From a virus: 64,000 bases of DNA. The notes under the pieces are model-generated. The model did not search any database, was not told the DNA's origin, and was given only the letters and a program-made list of their open reading frames with translations. Positions 16,885-25,150 of the stretch are shown piece after piece; the first letter of the stretch is position 1, and each line of letters starts with the position of its first letter. Position numbers and translations under genes: made by a program. The DNA is taken from positions 186,001 to 250,000 of IMG/VR virus record IMGVR_UViG_3300024252_000004; one strand, 5' to 3'.

Positions 16885-17376
16885 ATGTCTGTTATGAATC
16901 CTATCAAGGACGCGGCCACCCTTTACAGTCATCTTGAAAAGGATTGGCGAAGCTTTCACGAGACCTTTTCCAAGATGGGAGTGACCCTTCGTGATATGGG
17001 GGAAGAGGGCGAAGGTGTCATGGTGATGGCAAAGAGCCTTGTCTCCAATGGCATTCTCGATGAAGTGATCGGGGCAATGACCAACGAGAAGCTTGCGAGT
17101 CTTGCTGACTCTGTGGCTTCCACGATGGAATCCGGTGGAAGAGATAAGAACTATGTCTTTGGCATGGTGAATCTTCGAGGCTCTCTGGACCTTTACCTCT
17201 TCCGTCCTGTGACCGGAGAAACTATTTCGGTTACTGCGGGACTTCCTGATTGTGGCGATGAAATTGCTGGGCAGTTGTATCTGACTGTCTGGATCAGCAA
17301 GAACATTGAGCGTTACGCTGCACAAAATGACGCCATTGTATTTAGTGAGCTTACTGATTTCCTGTGTGGAATCTGA
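16885..17376 (+). CDS. Hypothetical protein
   Basis: 163 residues from the ATG after GGAGAAAATCGC. The first half is helical with many Met residues and the second half is beta-rich. Unrecognised. An upstream in-frame ATG at 16831 lies inside the promoter element and is rejected. Confidence 0.6.
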   Translation: MSVMNPIKDAATLYSHLEKDWRSFHETFSKMGVTLRDMGEEGEGVMVMAKSLVSNGILDEVIGAMTNEKLASLADSVASTMESGGRDKNYVFGMVNLRGSLDLYLFRPVTGETISVTAGLPDCGDEIAGQLYLTVWISKNIERYAAQNDAIVFSELTDFLCGI

Positions 17377-17400
17377 ATAATTAACCAAGTGGTATGACCT

Positions 17401-17910
17401 ATGCGATTTAAAGTAATTTTTTCTGACGATGAAACTCTCAACATTGATGCCGAGACTCCGAATGCTGCTTTCAAGGAGGCACAGACGAAGAATGGTGTTG
17501 GTCGCTTTGTGACCAGGATTTGTGCTCGGGGTAATAGTTCTCACATCTATTATGTCAATGGTGAATTCGTCGATCCGTATGCAGAAGCCTCTCGCATTCT
17601 TGGAGAGGTTGACCTTCAGATTATCATCAAGCGAATCCGTCCCAGCTTTTCTCGGCTTGATACTTCACGAGACGTAAAATTTGACGGCATCTATTACACC
17701 ATGAAGTCCGTTGGGAATGGTCCGGGTAGTTTTATCACTGACATTCGGGACTATAACAACCATGCGGTAGTTCTTCGCCGAGTGATTACTTCTGTTACCA
17801 TTCAGGACTTTGTCCCTGTGGTTCATGAGTTCAAGGATATGGTCTGCATCCACTGTGAAGGCGACCTGTTTGAGATTGAGAACCCCAACGGAGAATGCGG
17901 TGGGAAGTAG
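17401..17910 (+). CDS. Hypothetical protein
   Basis: 169 residues, unrecognised. The N-terminal 50 residues look like a small ferredoxin-like or phage KTSC/DUF-type domain. A CIHCEGD near the C-terminus may be half of a metal site. It overlaps the next gene. Confidence 0.55.
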   Translation: MRFKVIFSDDETLNIDAETPNAAFKEAQTKNGVGRFVTRICARGNSSHIYYVNGEFVDPYAEASRILGEVDLQIIIKRIRPSFSRLDTSRDVKFDGIYYTMKSVGNGPGSFITDIRDYNNHAVVLRRVITSVTIQDFVPVVHEFKDMVCIHCEGDLFEIENPNGECGGK

Positions 17911-18130
17911 AGAAGAAAGAATCAGAATCTATAAGGATTTGGAGCCAGACGATCATGTGATGACTCTTGATGATTTTCGGGAAACCGTTAAGTCAGGAGG
18001 CTTCATTGATTACGATGGTTATGCTTCTCCTATGAAGGATGGAAAGGTTCATCAGGTAGTTGTCTACCCTTCAGACGTTCCATTCTTTAACTTCGAAGAC
18101 TTTACTCACATAGTTTGGTATAATAGGTAG
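17900..18130 (+). CDS. Small hypothetical protein (GTG start)
   Basis: 76 residues from a GTG preceded by ACGGAGAATGC, which decides the start. Acidic, aromatic-rich, unrecognised. Confidence 0.5.
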   Translation: MGSREERIRIYKDLEPDDHVMTLDDFRETVKSGGFIDYDGYASPMKDGKVHQVVVYPSDVPFFNFEDFTHIVWYNR

Positions 18131-18135
18131 TAGAT

Positions 18136-18660
18136 ATGGATGATGTTCTATTCGATCTCGGTGAAGACAAGGCTGTTAAGCCTAAGATTAAACCCAAGAT
18201 TTATACGTCTGGTGGTAAGGGCAAGAAGCAGTGTCAGAACACTGACTGCGGTGTTTTTGTTGGTGTCAGGACGAAGCTCTGTCCGATCTGCGGAACAGAG
18301 TTCGTCAAGAAGGCTCCGCAGAAGGCAGCTCTCAATCCTGCTAAGGATGCTGAGAGCGAGACAGATTCGCATTACTGCCCGAGAACGATTGTTAAGACCT
18401 CCCGGCCTTACGATGCAATCGTGCTGATCCCTTCCGGTCTCTGTCCTATTGTTCCAACAAAGGATGACCTGACTGAAGAGGGAATCATTCTGTGGGCTGA
18501 GGCTGTAAGAGATTGGGGACTCTCTGAGAAGAAGGACTATCTGACAGGTAGAGCTATCCTGTACTACGCTCGTCATACGTTCAACATCTTCTCTGATGAG
18601 TATAAGCAGATTCGTTCCGTACTGACTGTATGGGAGGAAGGCACAAGTGAAGTTCGGTAA
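18136..18660 (+). CDS. Zinc-ribbon protein
   Basis: 174 residues. A four-cysteine ribbon (CQNTDC, then LCPIC) spans about residues 33-56, after a Lys/Pro-rich leader. The remainder (about 85-174) is a helical domain. Probably binds nucleic acid or protein; family not recognised. Confidence 0.6.
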   Translation: MDDVLFDLGEDKAVKPKIKPKIYTSGGKGKKQCQNTDCGVFVGVRTKLCPICGTEFVKKAPQKAALNPAKDAESETDSHYCPRTIVKTSRPYDAIVLIPSGLCPIVPTKDDLTEEGIILWAEAVRDWGLSEKKDYLTGRAILYYARHTFNIFSDEYKQIRSVLTVWEEGTSEVR

Positions 18661-18727
18661 ATTCGAAATTCATTGGCTGGTCGTTGTTTCTGCGATGATT
18701 CTACTCTTCCTTCATCTAAACATTTAA
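18647..18727 (+). CDS. 26-residue membrane peptide (GTG start)
   Basis: Encodes a single hydrophobic helix (LVVVSAMILLFLHLNI at its end) after GGGAGGAAGGCACAA, a strong binding site. It overlaps the zinc-ribbon gene by 14 nt. It could be a small regulator of a membrane protein. Confidence 0.5.
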   Translation: MKFGKFEIHWLVVVSAMILLFLHLNI

Positions 18728-18775
18728 AGGTGTCTGACTAAGTAATTTATTCTGCACTGAGAAAAAAGGTGCATA

Positions 18776-19543
18776 ATGAATAACGTAATTGTCTTTGGAG
18801 ATATACATGGCAAAGCACACCTGCTTACCAAGTTCCTAAAGAAAGTCAGAAAAGAATACGGATATGATGTTGAGCTTTGGAGTTGTGGTGACCTCGTAGA
18901 CAGAGGCGGTACAGAGAAAGAAGTTATCGACATCTGTTCTAAAGAGGAAATCAAAGCAGTAATTGGAAACCATGACCTTTGGATGATTGAACTGATAGTT
19001 CACCAAAGGTTTAATCCTAACATGATTAAGATGCTGGATGCTTATTCTACTCTCGAATCGTATGGAGTTGATTGGCGTAAGCTCATAGCGGATCTTGGTT
19101 GGACAGATGGTTGGGCGACCATTGGGGCAGAGTTCATTAAGGCGTTACCAGAAGATCACATCGGTTACATACTGAACATGTATGATGTCGGTATGATTGA
19201 TTGGCTGGATGACAAGACCTATTGGATCCTGCACGCTGGCCTGCAAACCAGTATTGCGAAGAAGCATAAGAAAAAAGATGGCGACATCGCCATGATGAAA
19301 CGTCTTACCAAGAATGACCATGGCAGTATCCTCTGGGGCCGACCAGACTTCTGGGGCGCAGAGGATAACCTGTATCACTTTGACAATGGAGTGCAGATAT
19401 TCGGTCACTCGTACACTAAGCGTCCTGTAGTAAAGGACCACTTCATTGCACTTGATACGATCGGGTGGGGCAAAGCAGACAAGTGGACTCTGTCCGGAGT
19501 AGTTCTTCCAGAGCAGAAGGTGATACAGGTGAAGGAGGACTGA
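18776..19543 (+). CDS. PPP-family serine/threonine phosphatase-like protein
   Basis: 255 residues. Motifs GDIHG (8-12), GDLVDRGG (38-45), GNHDLW (63-68), a histidine in HAGLQ and GHSYT match the lambda phosphatase/ApaH branch of metallophosphatases. Removal of phosphate from proteins or cleavage of diadenosine tetraphosphate are the known activities of that branch. The kinase-like gene at 12.7 kb and PP2C gene at 29.3 kb suggest protein phosphorylation control. Confidence 0.82.
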   Translation: MNNVIVFGDIHGKAHLLTKFLKKVRKEYGYDVELWSCGDLVDRGGTEKEVIDICSKEEIKAVIGNHDLWMIELIVHQRFNPNMIKMLDAYSTLESYGVDWRKLIADLGWTDGWATIGAEFIKALPEDHIGYILNMYDVGMIDWLDDKTYWILHAGLQTSIAKKHKKKDGDIAMMKRLTKNDHGSILWGRPDFWGAEDNLYHFDNGVQIFGHSYTKRPVVKDHFIALDTIGWGKADKWTLSGVVLPEQKVIQVKED

Positions 19544-19544
19544 G

Positions 19545-19937
19545 GTGTTATCAGAAGATCGCCTTGTCATGTTCCTGTTCGAGTCTACGGCAGACAAAGT
19601 TTTGAAATGGTTCTACGATAAAGATGGTAACTTCTACCATGTTAAGTTGAAAATCTATTACGAAACAGAATGTTATGCTTCGCCTGTAGGGAGTGTTGTT
19701 CTGGCAAGGGGTGTCTTAACTGACTACAGCTTTGTCCACATAAAAATTCAGCTTCAGGAAAACAGGATACATCTGCGTCATTTTCACAATGATGATAGTC
19801 TAACTCAGGATGAGTATCCTGAACTGATCTCTCTGTACTATATGGTAACGGAGTTTTCTCGCAAGATGATCTTAAATTTTCTTGATGTTCAGATGTTTAC
19901 TTTGAGCGTTAATGGTTCGTATCACATAGTAGAATGA
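19545..19937 (+). CDS. Hypothetical protein (GTG start)
   Basis: 130 residues from a GTG just after AAGGAGGACTGAG, which overlaps the end of the phosphatase gene. Beta-rich and aromatic. Unrecognised. Confidence 0.55.
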   Translation: MLSEDRLVMFLFESTADKVLKWFYDKDGNFYHVKLKIYYETECYASPVGSVVLARGVLTDYSFVHIKIQLQENRIHLRHFHNDDSLTQDEYPELISLYYMVTEFSRKMILNFLDVQMFTLSVNGSYHIVE

Positions 19938-19949
19938 GGATCAGATTAT

Positions 19950-20570
19950 ATGAAGGCTTTTACATTTAGACTCTTTGATGTTCCTGTTCAGGTTCGTTGG
20001 GGATTCCTTGCCATGATGGTGTTCTGTGGGGTCCTCACTAATAGTATTACTATTCCAATTGTGATCGCACTGAGCATTTTGGGTCATGAGTTTTCCCACA
20101 TTCTGATGGGAAGAAGGTTCGGATATCACACTCAAAGAGTTATGTTGTTTTTTCTTGGTGGCGCAGCCATGATGGAAGAGAGGAAAGGCTCTTACAAGGA
20201 ACACTTTTGGATTGCAATTGCAGGTCCACTGTTTAACTTTGTTACTGCGATTCTAGCATTGGTTCCGTACATTCTTTTCTCATTGCCGGATGTTCTAACT
20301 TTTGTGCTCAGTGTAATCTTTGGTATCAATGTCCTCATTGGGGCATTCAATATGATTCCTGCGTACCCACTGGATGGTGGCAGGATTCTTAAGAATGGAT
20401 TGTGTCTCATGGGATGTAAGGAAGATACTGCCACTAATGTGGCGCACGTTGTCGGGCTGCTGTTCGCCATTCTGTTCATCGGTTATGGCTTTGTCAGACT
20501 CGATCCGGGTATGCCAATCATCGGAGGCTTTGTTGCGTACTACATTCTGAGGGAGAGAGACATCTTCTAA
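19950..20570 (+). CDS. Site-2 protease (M50) family intramembrane metalloprotease
   Basis: 206 residues, about five membrane helices. The zinc motif HEFSH (46-50) lies in the second helix and the partner motif NMIPAYPLDGG (about 137-147) supplies the aspartate. This is the minimal SpoIVFB-like core without a PDZ domain. It would cut a membrane protein within the bilayer, such as an anti-sigma factor or a phage or host small membrane protein. No substrate is evident. Confidence 0.87.
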   Translation: MKAFTFRLFDVPVQVRWGFLAMMVFCGVLTNSITIPIVIALSILGHEFSHILMGRRFGYHTQRVMLFFLGGAAMMEERKGSYKEHFWIAIAGPLFNFVTAILALVPYILFSLPDVLTFVLSVIFGINVLIGAFNMIPAYPLDGGRILKNGLCLMGCKEDTATNVAHVVGLLFAILFIGYGFVRLDPGMPIIGGFVAYYILRERDIF

Positions 20571-20588
20571 TCAATTTAGAATCGTCGC

Positions 20589-20606
20589 GAGGGGTTTTCA
20601 CCCCTC
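20589..20606 (+). terminator. Hairpin (possible terminator)
   Basis: GAGGGGT/ACCCCTC stem with a 4-nt loop. No T-run follows; instead comes CACGGGGAGAAAAAG, so it may act with the adjoining repeat. Confidence 0.4.
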
Positions 20607-20620
20607 ACGGGGAGAAAAAG
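20607..20620 (+). repeat. CGGGGAGAAAAAG repeat
   Basis: Shares GGGGAGAAAA with elements at 4926, 50324 and 55585. It lies 40 nt upstream of promoter-like copy 6. Confidence 0.4.
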
Positions 20621-20650
20621 ATGGCGTGCTCCAGAGCCGTAATAGATAAA

Positions 20651-20680
20651 ACTTTTCTACATTTCTCCTGAGGTGTTATG
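20651..20680 (+). promoter_or_regulatory. Recurring promoter-like element, copy 6
   Basis: ACTTTTCTACATTTCTCC then GAGGTGTTATG. It starts the deaminase/TilS/intron-tRNA block. Confidence 0.6.
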
Positions 20681-20766
20681 CTCAAGCATGGGAAGTGATC
20701 GGCCATACTGTCGCGGAAAAAACTTCTGCCAATAGTGTAGATACTTCGACAAAATAACGGCAGAGA

Positions 20767-21162
20767 ATGAAAAGAATAAACAACATTCATTCGTTCGTTG
20801 GAACCGGCGCTTTCCAAACTGGGAAAGAGATGGCTCTTTCGAATGGAGAAGATTTTCATCTGGCGGCATTCCTTAAGCGGAGCAAGTCTCTTATCAGGAT
20901 TGGTGTCAATCGCAATGTCTCTCATGCTCGATTCATTAGGGTTGAGGATGGAGAGGTGTTGTCATTTCTTCATGCTGAAATGGATGCATTGATTGCTGCC
21001 CGTCCTGGCGACACATTGGTTGTCGTTAGATGGACGAAGGGCGGTGAAGTTTCAATGAGTCGTCCTTGCGAACACTGCCAGCGCTTCATTGCGAAGGCTG
21101 GAATCACTCGTGTCATCTATTCTGGATGGAATGGTGACTATTTCTCTGAGAGGTTCATGTGA
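20767..21162 (+). CDS. Zinc-dependent cytidine/adenosine deaminase family protein
   Basis: 131 residues. The zinc motifs are HAEMDAL (about residues 69-75) and PCEHC (about 99-103), typical of the CDA/dCMP/TadA superfamily. The substrate could be free dCMP or cytidine, or tRNA. The next gene is TilS, overlapping by 4 nt, and two nearby tRNA-like RNAs have an A at the wobble position, so a tRNA role is worth considering. That is inference. Confidence 0.78.
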   Translation: MKRINNIHSFVGTGAFQTGKEMALSNGEDFHLAAFLKRSKSLIRIGVNRNVSHARFIRVEDGEVLSFLHAEMDALIAARPGDTLVVVRWTKGGEVSMSRPCEHCQRFIAKAGITRVIYSGWNGDYFSERFM

Positions 21163-21800
21163 AAAGAATTGAAATTCTTGGAGACATTCCTCGAAGAGTG
21201 GGTCTTGCATGTTCTGGTGGCGTTGACTCAATGGCGGTTGCTGATTTCCTTATCAAAGGCGGGCGGCAAGTCATTCTGATCAATTTCGATCATGGCACGG
21301 AGTACGGCGGAAGAGCAAGAGAAATGCTCAAGGCGTATTGTGAAGACAAGAATCTTATGAGGGTTTTTCCTAAGACATTCGATCCACCACCCAATGGTGT
21401 ATCTGTCGAAGCTTATTGGCACAAGCTACGGTATGAGTTTTACCGTCACATTGCACAGACAATGAAGCTTGATGCAATCATCACCTGTCATCACTTGGAT
21501 GATCAGGTGGAGACATGGATTATGACAGCAGCGACGGGTAATCCGAGGCTGATTGCTCATAGCAACAACGAGACCAAGGTAATTAGACCCTTTCTTTTGA
21601 CGAGGAAGAGTGTCTTTGAATCGTGGTGTGAAAGAAAGGGGGTTCCTTACCTTGAGGATCCTTCTAACGAAGATACGAAGTACACTCGCAACCTTGTGAG
21701 GCACGAAGTTGTGCCAGCTATGCTGAAGGTTAACCCTGGAATGCATAAGGTTATTGCGAGAAAGGTTAGGGCTGCGTATGATAAACGTAGCGAGCGGTAG
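21159..21800 (+). CDS. tilS: tRNA(Ile)-lysidine synthase
   Basis: 213 residues. PP-loop SGGVDSMAV (19-27), HHLDDQVET (about 111-119) and the EDPSNEDTKYTRNLVR segment identify the N-terminal ATP-pyrophosphatase core of TilS. TilS converts C34 of a CAU anticodon to lysidine so the tRNA reads AUA as isoleucine. C-terminal substrate-binding domains of long TilS proteins are absent, as in short-form enzymes. It sits 26 nt upstream of a tRNA gene with a CAT anticodon, its obvious substrate. Confidence 0.87.
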   Translation: MKRIEILGDIPRRVGLACSGGVDSMAVADFLIKGGRQVILINFDHGTEYGGRAREMLKAYCEDKNLMRVFPKTFDPPPNGVSVEAYWHKLRYEFYRHIAQTMKLDAIITCHHLDDQVETWIMTAATGNPRLIAHSNNETKVIRPFLLTRKSVFESWCERKGVPYLEDPSNEDTKYTRNLVRHEVVPAMLKVNPGMHKVIARKVRAAYDKRSER

Positions 21801-21862
21801 ATAAAAATAGTTTAAAAAGAATTGATGGACCATAGCTCAATTGGTTAGAGCAGCAGTCTCAT

Positions 21863-22637
21863 CTGAACCTTGATTTTCGGTTCAAATCTGAGTACAATTT
21901 CCTTACGGAGATTTGTATAATGATTGTGGTCAAGGTAAAGCCAGTCAGAATTCTGAATGGTTATCGTGTAATCTATAATCCTGAATACCACAGGGCCATG
22001 TCCAGTAATAATTGGAGTGGTTATGTTTATGAACATATTGTAGTTGCAGAAGAAATGATAGGCAGAAATTTGAGAGAGGAAGAGGTCGTTCATCATTTAG
22101 ATGGTGATCGTTCTAACAATCGAATAGAAAATCTGCTTGTACTTTCTAATGCTATGCACGCTAAGCTTCATGGTTGGCTTGAAAATGGTGGCGTATTTAA
22201 GGAGACTGAATACGTTAAGAGGGTGAATTCAGAGAAATCTAAGGAAGTAAGAACAATCAATAGGTTTTGCAAAGTCTGCAAAAAAACATTGCAGGCTAAA
22301 GAGAAACTTTATTGCTCAAACAAATGTCGAGGCATCGGAACTCGTAAGGTTGAAAGACCTTCGAGTGAAGAGTTAGCAAAAGACATTGAGAGTATGAGTT
22401 GGCTCGCCATTGGAAGAAAGTATGGTGTTAGCGATAACGCTGTAAGAAAATGGGCAAGGTCTTTTGAGCTTCTATGACAATTCTGAGCCAAGCCAGTCAG
22501 GCGTGACTGGAAGGTGCAACGACTAGTTGGTGTCAGACGAACTTCTGACGTAATACAACATTAGCGCCCTCCACCCTAACGTGTAATGACGAGGGTGATG
22601 ATATAGTCTGCGGAGTTAGGAAACTAACACAAACGGG
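21863..22637 (+). other. Group I intron in a tRNA anticodon loop
   Basis: 775 nt inserted directly after U36. The exon ends in T and the intron ends in G, as required for group I splicing. The catalytic-core signature is visible as GGTGCAACGACTAG near 22513 and GATGATATAGTCTG near 22598 (the P7 strands GACTA and TAGTC). An HNH endonuclease ORF sits in the 5' half. Confidence 0.88.
21920..22477 (+). CDS. Intron-encoded HNH homing endonuclease
   Basis: 185 residues. The HNH core is VYEHIVVAEE, VVHHLDGDRSNN and NLLVLSNAMHAKLH (about residues 37-90). A CKVC/CSNKC zinc finger (about 115-135) and a helix-turn-helix IGRKYGVSDNAVRKW (about 165-180) would recognise the target. It would cut intronless tRNA alleles to spread the intron. 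Confidence 0.87.
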   Translation: MIVVKVKPVRILNGYRVIYNPEYHRAMSSNNWSGYVYEHIVVAEEMIGRNLREEEVVHHLDGDRSNNRIENLLVLSNAMHAKLHGWLENGGVFKETEYVKRVNSEKSKEVRTINRFCKVCKKTLQAKEKLYCSNKCRGIGTRKVERPSSEELAKDIESMSWLAIGRKYGVSDNAVRKWARSFELL

Positions 22638-22697
22638 AAACTGCGGGTTGTGGGTTCAAGTCCCACTGGTCCTACCATTTAAAACGGAGTAAGTTCA

Positions 22698-22937
22698 ATG
22701 AGAGTTACAGAAGCACCAGTTGGTGAGATAGACTTTGATTGGACCAACTTCTCTAATGTTTCTATCAAAAGAAGGTTGCCACATTCTTTTTTGCTTAAGT
22801 GTGTTCAAGCACATGAGAGTGGAGAAAGCTATGTCGATCACCTGACGGATGGAGGCAACAGAATTGTAGGAAGATTGACCCCTGAAGGTCATATCGACTA
22901 CATTATTAATCCAGAAGAACACATGGTAAAGGAATAA
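22698..22937 (+). CDS. Small hypothetical protein
   Basis: 79 residues following the split tRNA. Beta-rich, unrecognised. GGAGTAAGTTCA precedes the ATG. Confidence 0.55.
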   Translation: MRVTEAPVGEIDFDWTNFSNVSIKRRLPHSFLLKCVQAHESGESYVDHLTDGGNRIVGRLTPEGHIDYIINPEEHMVKE

Positions 22938-22938
22938 G

Positions 22939-23112
22939 ATGTTTAGCGGTAAGACTCAAAGGACTCTTGAGGCTATCATTTGGTTCATGATAGTAGGTGT
23001 ACTTGCATTTATCCTTGTCACGCAGGTCAAAGCCTGCGTCACCTGTGACGATGTGCTTGTAAAGACCATGTGGAATACCTACGCTTGCGTTGACGAATCT
23101 GCTCTAAAGTAG
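22939..23112 (+). CDS. Small membrane protein
   Basis: 57 residues. One hydrophobic helix (about 13-29) follows a basic N-terminus. The outside part has four cysteines (ACVTC, YAC), probably disulfide-bonded in the periplasm. It starts 1 nt after the upstream stop, with GGAATAAG as binding site. Confidence 0.55.
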   Translation: MFSGKTQRTLEAIIWFMIVGVLAFILVTQVKACVTCDDVLVKTMWNTYACVDESALK

Positions 23113-23131
23113 ATAAGGGTAAGGAAATCAG

Positions 23132-24646
23132 ATGAAGATTATGAATGCACGGTTTGGTTTCGCTACCAATAGCAGCAGCACGCACAGTGTGATCGTACTA
23201 CCTGAAGGCACACCTATGCCTGCCACAGACGAGTGGGAGAGTTTTGGGTGGCAATACTTCACTGCCGCTGACGAGGAGTCTAAGCGTAAGTATGCAATGC
23301 TTACTATTCAGAGCACAATCCGTAGGGTGCTGAGTAAATCCGGTCTATTTAACTGGCAGGACAAAGGTGATATGTCATCTTACCTGATGAATGCATGGTT
23401 TGATGCAGGTATAGACCTTGAGAACTATGACCGCTATACGAACATGGAAGGTAGCATTGACCACCAGTCTTTGACTGGTTTGCCGATGCGTTGGGACGGA
23501 AAGATGATTGACATTCCATTCGCTAAGGCGTTCATGGATGCAATGGTCAACTCCAATGTTATTATCCTTGGTGGTAATGACAATGATGATCGTACCCATC
23601 CCCTTTCTTATTCGGGAGAGGCTTGGGATCTTATCGAGAAAGCGAATCTGCCCCTTGATGGCCTTTCTTCAAACGTTGTTAGGTTCGATGCAGAATACAA
23701 CTACTGGACCTCATTCAATAGAAGTAATGGGGCCAAGCTAAGGTTCCGTATCTCTGGCGATGAGCCTATTGAGAAGTCTTCATACCCTGAGCTTGTAGAC
23801 ATTAAGATTACGGATATGTGTCCGTATGCGTGTGCGTTCTGTTACATGGGCAGTACGAGTTCTGGCCTTCATGCGAAGGCAGAGACCGTCAATGCTTTCA
23901 TCAGAGAGCTTTCGAGTAAGAATGTTTTTGAGATTGCCATTGGTGGCGGAGAGCCAACGATGCATCCGTACTTCGTTTCGATTCTGAAGTATGCAAGACT
24001 CAATAACATTGTTCCGAATTTTACCACGAAGAATCTTTCGTGGCTCAGAGATCCTACTCAGTGGGTAGATATCATTCGGGAGTGTGGAGCATTCGCTTAC
24101 TCTGCGGACTCTAAGAAGGACGTAGTAAATCTTGTGAGCCTGCTTGATACCAATGGTATCTCTCGTAGCAAGGCGACCATCCAGATTATTCCAGAAGTCC
24201 TAAGTACGTGGGCTCTTGACGGCATCCTTCGTGAGGCCGGGAGTTATGGTATGACTGTGACTCTTCTTGGTTATAAGACAACCGGAAGAGGTGCAGAGTA
24301 TGCCGAGAACAAGCTTGACACCGACTGGCTGAGTGTCGTGACAGAGATTCAAGAAGAGGGTTCGAAGCTTCCGAGGATTGGTATTGATACTATCCTTGCA
24401 GCAAGCACAGACCTATCGGATTTTGATCCTAAGCTTTACACTCTTGAGGAGGGTAAGTTCAGCATGTATATTGATGCCGTAGGTGTCAAGGCTGGTCCGA
24501 GTTCCTTTGCGAATGAGGATGAGTTTGTTAGTCTTGGTGAGAAGCCAAGATACGCTGGATATCCAAAGCCTGGATACGTTACAGAGCTTAAGCTCCCCCA
24601 TAATGATTGGAATGATTCACTCTGGGAAGCGTTTCGTTCCTACTAG
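23132..24646 (+). CDS. Radical SAM protein with N-terminal NSSS motif and extension
   Basis: 504 residues. The [4Fe-4S] cluster motif CPYACAFC has cysteines at 230, 234 and 237. GGGEPT (about 273-278) is the SAM-binding glycine motif, and the barrel runs to about 440. The first 215 residues are an extra domain that begins RFGFATNSSSTHS, a motif seen at the start of many uncharacterised proteins (the NGFVSNSSSSSF type). The reaction is unknown. Peptide or protein modification is possible, with the N-terminal serine motif as substrate or recognition element. Confidence 0.8.
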   Translation: MKIMNARFGFATNSSSTHSVIVLPEGTPMPATDEWESFGWQYFTAADEESKRKYAMLTIQSTIRRVLSKSGLFNWQDKGDMSSYLMNAWFDAGIDLENYDRYTNMEGSIDHQSLTGLPMRWDGKMIDIPFAKAFMDAMVNSNVIILGGNDNDDRTHPLSYSGEAWDLIEKANLPLDGLSSNVVRFDAEYNYWTSFNRSNGAKLRFRISGDEPIEKSSYPELVDIKITDMCPYACAFCYMGSTSSGLHAKAETVNAFIRELSSKNVFEIAIGGGEPTMHPYFVSILKYARLNNIVPNFTTKNLSWLRDPTQWVDIIRECGAFAYSADSKKDVVNLVSLLDTNGISRSKATIQIIPEVLSTWALDGILREAGSYGMTVTLLGYKTTGRGAEYAENKLDTDWLSVVTEIQEEGSKLPRIGIDTILAASTDLSDFDPKLYTLEEGKFSMYIDAVGVKAGPSSFANEDEFVSLGEKPRYAGYPKPGYVTELKLPHNDWNDSLWEAFRSY

Positions 24647-24655
24647 GAGAGAAAT

Positions 24656-24826
24656 ATGTGTAAGAGTAATGAAGAGTGCGAGCACAAGAAGGTTCATCCT
24701 TTGAGTAAGCTTATCTACTCCAACTTTGTTCTGACCAGATTTACCGCTGCCGGCGGAGGAGTGTTTGCATTCGCGCACTCTTGTCTGCACATCGTCATGC
24801 ATGGATTTGGTTTTCCCTGTCCATAA
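24656..24826 (+). CDS. Small hydrophobic protein
   Basis: 56 residues. CKSNEEC at the start and HSCLHIV later give Cys/His pairs around a weak hydrophobic helix. AGGAGAGAAAT precedes the ATG, 9 nt after the radical SAM gene, so it may be its partner or substrate. That pairing is inference. Confidence 0.5.
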   Translation: MCKSNEECEHKKVHPLSKLIYSNFVLTRFTAAGGGVFAFAHSCLHIVMHGFGFPCP

Positions 24827-24860
24827 GGGGCTCCTTCGGTTCTGCGGCGCGATACTTCAA

Positions 24861-24891
24861 ATTTTTCTAAATTTCCTGTAGGACGTTATAT
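24861..24891 (+). promoter_or_regulatory. Recurring promoter-like element, copy 7
   Basis: ATTTTTCTAAATTTCC then AGGACGTTATATT. It lies 100 nt upstream of the tRNA-like RNA array and is its most likely promoter. Confidence 0.65.
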
Positions 24892-24990
24892 TCTACCATC
24901 GATGGAGAAAAAACGGAAGCGCATTTGACTTTCAACAAAAACCTTCGTATAACAACAGCACGAGGGTAGTTAATACCTTCCAAAAATTCC

Positions 24991-25126
24991 GGGGCTGTGG
25001 AGAAATTCGCAATTCAGTTTGAAGCCTCGCTCCTTACGTGGAGCAACCCACAGCAAACTCACAAGCATAGTAACTCGTTTACCTGAAAAGTAGAAGATTG
25101 TTGGTGCAAATCCAGCCGGCCCCACC
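24991..25126 (+). ncRNA. tRNA-like RNA 1 with inserted hairpin domain
   Basis: Acceptor GGGGCTG/CGGCCCC with ACC end and T arm GTTGG/CCAGC close the molecule. The centre holds a hairpin: AGTTTG/CAAACT (25016, 25054), an internal loop with CCTC on one side and AACCCACAG on the other, then GCTCC/GGAGC. ACAAGCATAG follows. The same hairpin domain and ACAAGCA occur in RNAs 3, 6 and 8. There is no usable anticodon arm. Confidence 0.6.
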
Positions 25127-25150
25127 GAACACATTTTAAATAAGTATTAA

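Larger units (their letters stand above)
21826..22677 (+). tRNA. tRNA with CAT anticodon (probably Ile2), split by a group I intron
   Basis: Exon 1 (21826-21862) ends in the anticodon loop after CTCAT; exon 2 (22638-22677) begins AAACTGC and ends in CCA. Joined, the anticodon stem is GCAGT/ACTGC with loop CTCATAA, as in Ile2 tRNAs, and the T arm is GTGGG/CCCAC. The first acceptor pair is T-T. A CAT anticodon alone could mean Met, but the adjoining tilS favours Ile reading AUA. Confidence 0.85.

Noticed and set aside
24991-25126. tmRNA (5' GGGGCTG and a T arm at the 3' end; GCA-AAC-TCA-CAA-GCA-TAG looks like a tag frame)
   Set aside because: Far too short, lacks the pseudoknots and the usual tag end, and the ACAAGCATAG part is shared with RNAs that are clearly not tmRNA.
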